Assembly: GCA_012516115.1 (NCBI GenBank)
Contig: JAAYXC010000432.1
Span: 1-7,072 of the forward strand
DNA: 7,072 nucleotides
From: Bacillota bacterium
GTDB taxonomy: Bacteria; Bacillota; UBA4882; JAAYXC01
Reading direction: 5' to 3'
The translations under genes were made by a program, and so were the position numbers. The notes beneath the pieces are model-generated. The model saw nothing but the letters and a program-made list of their open reading frames with translations. It did no database searches and was not told where the DNA came from. Of the stretch, positions 1 to 5,657 are shown one piece after another; position 1 is the stretch's first letter; every line of letters begins with the position of its first letter.

Positions 1-55
1 GCAGGGTATAAAGGGAGACTACCACGGCCAGGACGAGGCCGAGAAAGTTCAGCAC
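1..55 (-). CDS. N-terminus of an unidentified hydrophobic (membrane) protein, cut by the window edge
   Basis: Reading leftwards from a GTG at 55-53, the frame stays open to base 1 and encodes about 18 residues beginning MLNFLGLVLAVVVSLYTL. This is an uninterrupted hydrophobic run typical of an N-terminal membrane segment or signal anchor. A ribosome-binding-like GGGGGA lies at 67-62, six bases before the GTG. The nearest upstream in-frame stop is at 82-80, and the GTG is the only usual start codon between them. The gene would be the next member of the operon, 90 bases after the prenyltransferase stop. A second frame, from a GTG at 107-105, also runs open to the edge, but its product is Arg/Pro-rich and looks non-coding. 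The family cannot be named from 18 residues. Confidence 0.5.
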   Translation of the reverse strand, partial: MLNFLGLVLAVVVSLYTL

Positions 56-116
56 CGAGATTCCCCCATTTAACGGCGCTCACCGCGCGGATAACGGGCC
101 GCTTCACCCGGGGTCG

Positions 117-136
117 GGGCGTGAACGGTTCACCCC
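117..136 (-). other. Imperfect stem-loop in the 90-base intergenic gap
   Basis: On the minus strand GGGGTGA (136-130) can pair with TCAC (124-121) and CCC (119-117), leaving G120 bulged and a 5-base loop ACCGT. At the DNA level the core GTGAAC-G-GTTCAC (121-133) is a perfect 6+6 palindrome around one base. It begins 10 bases after the prenyltransferase stop codon. No T-run follows, so it is not a standard intrinsic terminator. It could be an mRNA-stabilising hairpin, a weak attenuator, a protein-binding site or chance in GC-rich DNA. The rest of the gap (56-145) shows only the ribosome-binding-like site of the next gene. Confidence 0.35.
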
Positions 137-145
137 AAAGAGCGC

Positions 146-1042
146 TTAAAGAAGTGCCCCCAGCACGAGGAGAAAACCCAGGAAAAGGTGGAGACAGATG
201 GTCCCCCCGGCCAGGGCGCGAAAGACCTCGTCGGCGGTAGGCTTGACTCTTCCCGCTTGCCGGCCGAGGAAGAAGGCCGGCGGTAAGGCGAGCATACCCA
301 ACCAGTAGCGACCGCCCCCCGGCGCCCAGAGGAGGAAACAGCCGAGGAGGAAGAAAGCGCCGAAGAGAAGCGCCCGGTAAATCCGGATCGCCGCCGACGC
401 TCCATAGCGAACGGCCAGCGTGCGCTTACCCGCCGTCCGGTCGGCGGCCAGGTCCGGGATCTCGTTTAAGACGAGGATGGCCGCCACCAAGAGCCCCAGC
501 GGGAGCGAGAGTCCGAAGACGGCCGGGGAGAAACGGCCGCTTATGGCCACGGCCGTCCCTTCCGCCAGCAACGGTCCGAAGGCCATTCCCACCGCCAGTT
601 CCCCCAGGCCGCGGCTGCCCAACCACAAAGGCGGCGAAGAATAACCGAGCGCAACCCCGATCCCGACCAGGGTCAACAACGGGACGGCCGGCCCCTTATC
701 CGGGGCCAAAAGCAGGGCCAGGGCCATGGCCGCGGCGAAACAGACCAACGCCATCAGGCGAATCGTACCGACCGCCAGGAGCCCATCCTGGATGACCCGG
801 CTACCCCCGTTAAAGGGACTCCACTCCCGGTTGGCCCGGTCGGCGCCGTTTAACTCGTCGGCATAATCGTTCCAGAGGTTGCTCCCGGCGTGGACCAAAG
901 CTCCGCCGAGGAAGACGGGAAGGATGGTGGCCCACCGTCCTCCGCCTCCCTCGTCCCGCAAGATCGCCGCCGTGACCACCATGGAAACCGCGGAGACGGC
1001 CAAGAACCGTCCCCTTACCGCCCGCCAGAGAAGCTTGCCCAC
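146..1042 (-). CDS. UbiA-superfamily prenyltransferase, MenA-like (1,4-dihydroxy-2-naphthoate prenyltransferase type)
   Basis: A 298-residue polytopic membrane protein, normal length for UbiA enzymes, which transfer a polyprenyl chain from its diphosphate to an aromatic or other acceptor using Mg2+. The first Asp-rich motif is NDYADELNGAD (N58, D59, D62, D68). The second is NEIPDLAADRTAGKRTLAV (193-211), with D197 and D201. GYSSPPLWL (133-141) lies in the middle, and about eight or nine hydrophobic segments are spread along the chain. The second motif resembles MenA, while NGGSRVIQDG (78-87) is typical of a broader group annotated only as prenyltransferase, so the acceptor is uncertain. The GTG start at 1042 is the first possible start after the in-frame TAG of the upstream gene and keeps the conserved basic N-terminus (RAVRGRF). 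It has no clear ribosome-binding site. A TTG 13 codons later sits six bases after a GGGGA and is an alternative start. The gene lies 24 bases after the glycosyltransferase, so translation may be coupled. Confidence 0.88.
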   Translation of the reverse strand: MGKLLWRAVRGRFLAVSAVSMVVTAAILRDEGGGGRWATILPVFLGGALVHAGSNLWNDYADELNGADRANREWSPFNGGSRVIQDGLLAVGTIRLMALVCFAAAMALALLLAPDKGPAVPLLTLVGIGVALGYSSPPLWLGSRGLGELAVGMAFGPLLAEGTAVAISGRFSPAVFGLSLPLGLLVAAILVLNEIPDLAADRTAGKRTLAVRYGASAAIRIYRALLFGAFFLLGCFLLWAPGGGRYWLGMLALPPAFFLGRQAGRVKPTADEVFRALAGGTICLHLFLGFLLVLGALL

Positions 1043-1079
1043 GTTAATATTCTTGGCCGCGAAACTCTATTTATTAACG
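1042..1079. repeat. AT-rich 8-bp perfect inverted repeat across the glycosyltransferase/prenyltransferase junction
   Basis: CGTTAATA at 1042-1049 and TATTAACG at 1072-1079 are exact inverted copies separated by 22 bases, with their start points 30 bases apart. The arms are markedly AT-rich against the GC-rich surroundings. On the minus-strand transcript the pair encloses the TAG stop of the glycosyltransferase (1069-1067), and the 3' arm ends with the first base of the GTG start of the prenyltransferase. It could form an RNA hairpin with a 22-base loop that partly masks the start, or be a DNA operator whose half-sites lie about three helical turns apart. Function is inferred only from geometry. 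Confidence 0.4.
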
Positions 1080-1726
1080 CCGGTCTCCCGCGACCAGGTG
1101 GCGAAGAAAGCCCAGCCGACCTCGGCGAACATGCGGAGGCGGGAGAGGAAACCTTTGAAGACACCGAGCTTCTCTTCTTTCATCCCCTGGGTAAGCCCCC
1201 GCAGGGGAACCATGCGGACCGGGAGGCGCCGGTACCGGGCATAGCGCGAGAGGAGGGTATCGGCCGCGTAACGTCTTCTTTCCGCTCCGTGGAGCCCCAT
1301 CAGGAGCTCCCGGCGGAGGGCCCGCTGACCGTTTAAAAACGGCGTGACCCTTTGCGAGAGATCGGTGAGCAGCCTCCCTTCCTGGAAAATCCCGATGGTC
1401 ATGGCCGCCTCGCCGCAAAGCACCGGCGCGGCCAGCGCCTCCAGATGGGAAGGGTCGAGTCCCAGGAGGTCCCCGTCCAGCAGGACGAGGACCCCGGCGG
1501 CGGTGGCCATCTCCCCGGCCACCAGGGCCGCGGTTTTACCCCGGTTTTGCGGAAGCCGGACCACTTCGGCCCCGGCCGCCTGCGCCACTTCGGCCGTCCG
1601 GTCGCGCGAGCCGTCGTCGATCACCACCACCCGTCGGACCAGAGGGCAGGCCCGGGCGGCCTTGACCACGCCGGCGACGGTGGCCTCTTCATTATAGGCC
1701 GGGATAACGACTTCGATGCCTTCCAC
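1067..1726 (-). CDS. Small family-2 glycosyltransferase (GT-A fold, dolichyl-phosphate-mannose-synthase-like)
   Basis: A soluble-looking 219-residue protein consisting of the GT2 catalytic domain only. VVIPAYNEE (6-14) is the nucleotide-binding N-terminal strand, and VVVIDDGSRDRT (33-44) carries the conserved DDGS. NRGKTAAL (61-68) follows, and LLDGDLLGL (82-90) supplies the metal-binding DxD (D84, D86). The C-terminal half, with GIFQEGR (112-118), DLSQR and NGQRALRREL (132-141), matches my recollection of short uncharacterised GT2 proteins of Clostridia. There is no C-terminal membrane domain, unlike polyprenyl-phosphate glycosyltransferases of the GtrB/ArnC type. Donor and acceptor are unknown. 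The GTG start at 1726 lies two bases after the proS stop and directly precedes the conserved first strand. The only ribosome-binding-like element is GGGCGGGG, eight bases upstream, so coupling to proS is likely. It lies between proS and a prenyltransferase in an isoprenoid-rich operon, which hints at a lipid-linked sugar without proving it. Confidence 0.88.
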   Translation of the reverse strand: MEGIEVVIPAYNEEATVAGVVKAARACPLVRRVVVIDDGSRDRTAEVAQAAGAEVVRLPQNRGKTAALVAGEMATAAGVLVLLDGDLLGLDPSHLEALAAPVLCGEAAMTIGIFQEGRLLTDLSQRVTPFLNGQRALRRELLMGLHGAERRRYAADTLLSRYARYRRLPVRMVPLRGLTQGMKEEKLGVFKGFLSRLRMFAEVGWAFFATWSRETGVNK

Positions 1727-1728
1727 CT

Positions 1729-3459
1729 TTAAAGCCCCGCCCGTTCTTGAAGCTTGGCCCGCATGGTCTCCAGGTAATGGCGACAGAGGCGCACCGCTTC
1801 GGTCAAAGGCCAGGCGAAGACTTCCCCCGTGGCCCGATCTTTAACTTCCACCCGGCCCTCGGCCAGACTCCGCGGGCCCACCGTCAACCGGAGGGGGAAG
1901 CCGATGAGATCCGCATCTTTGAATTTCACGCCCGGCCGCTCATCCCGGTCGTCGAGAACCGTCTCCACCCCGGCCTCCCGGAGGGAGAGATAGAGCGCGT
2001 GGGCCTTCTCCCATTGCCCGGCGTCGTTGACGTTGACCGGGATAACGATGACCTCGTAAGGCGCGATGGGGAGGGGCCATTTGATCCCCTCCTCGTCGTA
2101 GTTCTGTTCGATGGCCGCGGCCATGGTCCGCGTGATGCCAATGCCGTAACAACCCATGACGAAGGGCCGCTGGAGGCCGTTCTCGTCCTGGAAAGTGGCG
2201 TTCAAAGCCTGGCTGTATTTGGTGCCCAGTTTGAAGATGTGACCCACTTCCACTCCCCGCTGCTCGGCCAGCGGAGCGCCGCAACGCGGACAGGGGTCCC
2301 CGCTCTGGGCCAGGCGCACCGTCCTTATCTCATCTGGTCGGAAATCCCGTCCCGGAACCACCCCGCGAAGGTGGTAATCGGGCCGGTTGGCACCGGTGAT
2401 GGCTTCGCCCATGGCCATGACCGCCGGATCGGCGATGATCCGAATCCCCTGCAGCCCGGCAGGCCCGGCGAAACCCAAGGGAATCCCCATCGCCGCCGCT
2501 TCTTCCTCCGTGGCCGGACGAAACCAGGCCCCGTCGAGAACGTGGCCCAGCTTGACTTCGTTGAGATTATCCGTGCCGCGCAGGAGGACGGCCACCGGCC
2601 CCCGGGCGGTGATGTAGACCAGGGTTTTGATCAGCCGTGTCGGGGGGACGCCGAGGAAGGCGGCCACTTCCGGAACGCTGCGGAGCCCCGGAGTATGAAC
2701 CTCTTCGGGCCGGACGTTGGAAGGGGCTTCGGGAACGGCGGGAGCGGCCTCGGCTTTTTCCGCGTTGGCCGCGTATGCGCAGGCCCGGCAATGGACGATG
2801 GTGGCCTCCCCCGTCCCGGCCAGAACCATGAACTCGTGGCTCACCTCGCCGCCGATGGCCCCCGAGTCGGCCTCCACCGCCCGGAAGGCCAGGCCCAGAC
2901 GGGCGAAGATCCGGCTGTAGGCGCGGAACATGGCCTGATAACTCCGTTCGAGCCCCTCTTCGTCCCGGTCGAAGGAATAGAGGTCCTTCATGATGAACTC
3001 CCGGCTCCGCATCACCCCGAAACGCGGCCGGATCTCGTCCCGGTATTTATTCTGGATCTGGTAAAGCAAAAGTGGTAATTCCCGGTAGGAACGGACTTCG
3101 TTCCCCACCAGGGTGGTGATGATCTCTTCATGGGTGGGGCCGAGGCAGAATTCCCGGTCGTGACGGTCACGAAGGCGGAACATCTCTTCCCCGTAGACAT
3201 CCCAGCGACCGGAGGCCCGCCAGATCTCCGCCGGCTGGAGGAGGGGGAGCAGGACTTCCTGGCCGCCGGCGGCGTCCATCTCTTCGCGCACGACTCTTTC
3301 GATCTTGGCCAGCACGCGGCGGGCCAAAGGAAGATAGGTGTAGATGCCGGCCGCCGTCTTCCGGATGAACCCGGCGCGTAAAAGAAGACGATGGCTGGGC
3401 GTCTCGGCTTCGGCCGGAACCTCCCGGAGGGTACGGACGTAGAGCTTGGACATCAACAC
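1729..3459 (-). CDS. proS: Prolyl-tRNA synthetase, bacterial editing type
   Basis: Cytoplasmic class II synthetase of 576 residues that charges tRNA-Pro, close to the usual length of the bacterial form. Near the N-terminus are TLREVPAEAE (10-19) and motif 1 around AAGIYTYLP (36-44). Next come CLGPTHEE (105-112), motif 2 around RPRFGVMRSREF (144-155) and motif 3 GCYGIGITRT (436-445). A YbaK-like insertion of roughly 225-390 is present and includes RLIKTLVY with Lys278, matching the lysine needed for hydrolysis of Ala-tRNA-Pro in E. coli. An anticodon-binding domain follows from about 465. Two CxxC pairs, CRAC (224-227) and CPRC (390-393), flank the insertion. The GTG start at 3459 gives MLMSKLYV, matching the usual M-x-x-S-K-L opening of Clostridial ProS, with GGAG ten bases upstream. 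The ATG two codons later is possible but sits 16 bases from that site. The start is seven bases after the ispG stop. Confidence 0.97.
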   Translation of the reverse strand: MLMSKLYVRTLREVPAEAETPSHRLLLRAGFIRKTAAGIYTYLPLARRVLAKIERVVREEMDAAGGQEVLLPLLQPAEIWRASGRWDVYGEEMFRLRDRHDREFCLGPTHEEIITTLVGNEVRSYRELPLLLYQIQNKYRDEIRPRFGVMRSREFIMKDLYSFDRDEEGLERSYQAMFRAYSRIFARLGLAFRAVEADSGAIGGEVSHEFMVLAGTGEATIVHCRACAYAANAEKAEAAPAVPEAPSNVRPEEVHTPGLRSVPEVAAFLGVPPTRLIKTLVYITARGPVAVLLRGTDNLNEVKLGHVLDGAWFRPATEEEAAAMGIPLGFAGPAGLQGIRIIADPAVMAMGEAITGANRPDYHLRGVVPGRDFRPDEIRTVRLAQSGDPCPRCGAPLAEQRGVEVGHIFKLGTKYSQALNATFQDENGLQRPFVMGCYGIGITRTMAAAIEQNYDEEGIKWPLPIAPYEVIVIPVNVNDAGQWEKAHALYLSLREAGVETVLDDRDERPGVKFKDADLIGFPLRLTVGPRSLAEGRVEVKDRATGEVFAWPLTEAVRLCRHYLETMRAKLQERAGL

Positions 3460-3465
3460 GGAAAA

Positions 3466-3475
3466 CTCACTCCCC
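3466..3475 (-). promoter_or_regulatory. Ribosome-binding site of proS, inside the end of ispG
   Basis: On the minus strand the sequence GGGGAGTGAG spans the last codons and TGA stop of ispG. GGAG (3473-3470) is ten bases before the GTG at 3459, 13 before a TTG and 16 before the ATG at 3453. The spacing favours the GTG as the proS start. Confidence 0.55.
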
Positions 3476-4567
3476 TTCTTCGGTCTTGCCGGGCGAACGG
3501 TCGGTCCGCGCTTCGGCCGCCAGGGCGGCCATCTCTTCGGCCAAGGCGGCCAAGAGGTCTTCCTCCTTGACCTTCCGGACGGGGCGGCCACGCCGGAAGA
3601 TGAGTCCTTCTCCCCGGCCGCCGGCGACTCCCAGGTCGGCGTGGCGGGCCTCGCCGGGGCCGTTGACCACGCAGCCCATGACGGCGATAACCCAGGGCTC
3701 CTCGTAGGCACGGGCCAGCCGGCTGACCTCCGTCGCCAGCCGGGCGAGGTCGATCTGGCAGCGGCCGCAGGTGGGACAGGCGATGACCGGCGGGCCGCGC
3801 GCCCGCAGTTCCATGGCCCGCAGGATCTCGTAGGCCGCCCTCACCTCGGCCTCCGGATCACCGGTCAGGGAGACCCTAATGGTGTCGCCGATCCCTTCGA
3901 CGAGAAGCAGACCGATGGCCAGAGAGGAATGGATCAGTCCCCGTTCCGGCAACCCGGCCTCGGTAAGGCCCAGATGGAGCGGATAAGGGCAAGCTCGGGC
4001 CACCAGACGGTAGGCCTCCACCGTCCGCCGGACGTCGCTGGCCTTCACCGAGACGACCAGCGCCGTAAAACCGAGATCCTCCATGAAACGGACTTGATCC
4101 AGGGCCGCCTCGGCCATGGCCGCCGGGGTGGGTCCCCCGTGCTTCTCCAGGACGGCCCGGGGGAGGGAACCGGCGTTGACTCCGATCCGGATGGGTACCC
4201 CCCGCTCCCCGGCCGCGGCCACCACGGCCGCCACCCGTTCTTTACTCCCGATGTTCCCGGGGTTAAGTCGGAGCTTGTCCACCCCGGCCTCAAGGGCGGC
4301 GAGGGCCAGCCGGTAGTCGAAATGAATATCCGCCACCAGCGGGACCGCTACGGCCTGCTTGATCTTTTTGAGCAGACGGGCGGCCTCGAAGTCCGGCACG
4401 GCCACGCGCACCAGTTCGCATCCGGCGGCGGCCAGACGCTGGATCTGTTCCACCGTGGCCTTCAGGTCGTGGGGATCGGTGTTGGTCATGGACTGGACGC
4501 AGACCGGCGCCCCGCCGCCGATGGTCAACGGGCCGACCCGCACGGCCAACGCTTCGCGCCTTTTCAT
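3467..4567 (-). CDS. ispG: 4-hydroxy-3-methylbut-2-enyl diphosphate synthase (IspG/GcpE)
   Basis: A 366-residue cytoplasmic iron-sulfur enzyme that reductively converts methylerythritol cyclodiphosphate to HMBPP, the penultimate step of the MEP pathway. The length is that of the short bacterial form, without the extra domain of the plant enzymes. The N-terminal TIM-barrel part shows VQSMTNTDP (24-32), ADIHFDYRLAL (79-89), LRLNPGNIG (99-107) and RIGVNAGSL (127-135). The C-terminal part carries the [4Fe-4S] ligands: CPTC (C264, C267), MGCVVNGPGEA with C299, and E306 in place of a fourth cysteine. A further cysteine, C270, follows CPTCGR. The ATG at 4567 lies 16 bases after the rseP stop. GGGGGTGGG just upstream is an acceptable but irregular ribosome-binding site. 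Together with dxr it places two of the seven MEP steps in this operon. Confidence 0.98.
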   Translation of the reverse strand: MKRREALAVRVGPLTIGGGAPVCVQSMTNTDPHDLKATVEQIQRLAAAGCELVRVAVPDFEAARLLKKIKQAVAVPLVADIHFDYRLALAALEAGVDKLRLNPGNIGSKERVAAVVAAAGERGVPIRIGVNAGSLPRAVLEKHGGPTPAAMAEAALDQVRFMEDLGFTALVVSVKASDVRRTVEAYRLVARACPYPLHLGLTEAGLPERGLIHSSLAIGLLLVEGIGDTIRVSLTGDPEAEVRAAYEILRAMELRARGPPVIACPTCGRCQIDLARLATEVSRLARAYEEPWVIAVMGCVVNGPGEARHADLGVAGGRGEGLIFRRGRPVRKVKEEDLLAALAEEMAALAAEARTDRSPGKTEEGE

Positions 4568-4583
4568 CCTCGCCCACCCCCGG

Positions 4584-5657
4584 CTAACGATTTAAAAACC
4601 GCCTTATCCCGGTAACCACGTCCCCATAGGTCACAAAGAGGAAGAAGGTGAGCAAGACGACCAGGCCGAAGAGCTGGGCCGCGGCTTTCTGCTCCGCGGT
4701 AAACTCCCGTCTTCGGATGCGTTCGAGGAGATAGATCACCACCCATCCGCCGTCGAGCAAAGGGAGGGGGATGGGCAAAAGGTTAAAGAAAGCCAGGAAT
4801 AGATTGATCGAGGCCACAAGGTATAAGAACCACCAGGGGCCGGCCTGAAACGATTCGACGAATGTCCCGATGGTACCGATGGGACCGGCCAGGGGGGCCC
4901 GCGCCTGCCCCAATACGATCTGTACGCCCGTTTGCACCAACCCCACGCCCAGGGCGAAGAGGTATTTTATCCCCGTGACGAAGCTCGTCCAGGGGTCCAG
5001 ACGTTTGAAGATGTAACGCGGGGAGATGCCCACCCGGTACCCGCCTACCTGGGGATCGAAGAAAGGTTTGAGGGTGCGGAGAAAACGTCTCCCCTCTCGC
5101 TCTACGAGCAGCACGATGGGCCCGCCGCCGCTCTGACGGATGGCCTTGGCCAGTTCTTCCCAGGTGGCCACCTCCTTCCCGTTTACGGTCACCACCCGGT
5201 CGCCGGCGGTGAGGCCGGCTTCGTAGGCCGGCGTCTTCGGGTCGACAAAGCCGATGACCGCCTGCTTTTCCATGGCCACCGGGATCCCCACGAGGGCAAA
5301 GGTCAAAATGAGGACAAAGGCCGCCAAGAGTAGATTATTGAGCGGCCCGGCCAAGACGATCAACGACTTTTTCCAGGTCGGTTGTCGCCCGAAATCATCC
5401 GGTCCGGGTTCTTCTTCCTTCTCCTCCATTGGAACCGTCTCCGCCCCCGCCAAAAGGACGAAACCGCCGAAGGGAACGGCACGTAAGGAATAGACGATCC
5501 CATGGCGCACCATCCGGAGTAAAATCGGCCCGAAACCCACGCCGAATTCCTTGACCCGGACCCCAAAGAGTCGGGCGGAGAGGAAATGGCCCAGTTCATG
5601 GACGATGATCAAAACGTCGAGCACGAGGAGAGAGACGATAATACGCGAAAAAGTCAA
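4584..5657 (-). CDS. rseP: RseP/RasP-type intramembrane zinc metalloprotease (site-2 protease, M50)
   Basis: A 357-residue membrane protease that cuts anti-sigma factors and leftover signal peptides within the bilayer. It is shorter than the E. coli protein because it has one PDZ domain, as in Gram-positives. Transmembrane helix 1 contains the zinc site HELGH (20-24, catalytic E21). VPFGGFV (61-67) and LAGPLNNLL (102-110) follow, then a single PDZ domain (about 134-200, with AGLTAGDRVVTVNG). The C-terminal helix motif is NLLPIPLPLLDGG (292-304), with metal ligand D302. The usual form is N-x-x-P-x-P-x-L-D-G, so two extra residues separate the Asn from the Asp. The start is a TTG at 5657, six codons after no better ATG in frame. 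It overlaps the dxr stop as TTGA, has AGGTGA seven bases upstream, and puts HELGH at residue 20 as expected. A longer reading from an ATG at 5771 runs inside dxr and is rejected. Confidence 0.96.
   Translation of the reverse strand: MTFSRIIVSLLVLDVLIIVHELGHFLSARLFGVRVKEFGVGFGPILLRMVRHGIVYSLRAVPFGGFVLLAGAETVPMEEKEEEPGPDDFGRQPTWKKSLIVLAGPLNNLLLAAFVLILTFALVGIPVAMEKQAVIGFVDPKTPAYEAGLTAGDRVVTVNGKEVATWEELAKAIRQSGGGPIVLLVEREGRRFLRTLKPFFDPQVGGYRVGISPRYIFKRLDPWTSFVTGIKYLFALGVGLVQTGVQIVLGQARAPLAGPIGTIGTFVESFQAGPWWFLYLVASINLFLAFFNLLPIPLPLLDGGWVVIYLLERIRRREFTAEQKAAAQLFGLVVLLTFFLFVTYGDVVTGIRRFLNR

Noticed and set aside
117..136. Intrinsic terminator after the prenyltransferase
   Set aside because: A stem-loop can be drawn, but no T-tract follows on the minus strand, so it is listed only as a structure of unknown role.
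890..1336. Plus-strand open frames across the prenyltransferase/glycosyltransferase junction (also 879-1244)
   Set aside because: They are antisense to two conserved proteins, overlap each other in different frames and have no ribosome-binding site or recognisable motif.
1747..3078. A 443-codon open frame on the plus strand opposite proS
   Set aside because: It lies entirely antisense to a clear, full-length prolyl-tRNA synthetase. Its product is rich in Pro, Gly, Arg and His with no recognisable domain, which is the usual shadow of GC-rich codon bias.
3454..3711. A longer ProS starting from an ATG at 3711, inside ispG
   Set aside because: The extra residues are Pro/Arg/Ser-rich and out of frame with ispG. 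The family starts at M-x-x-S-K-L, which corresponds to the GTG at 3459.
3446..4615. A 389-codon open frame on the plus strand opposite ispG
   Set aside because: It is antisense to an intact ispG with all iron-sulfur ligands. The composition is low-complexity Gly/His/Arg/Pro with no family resemblance.
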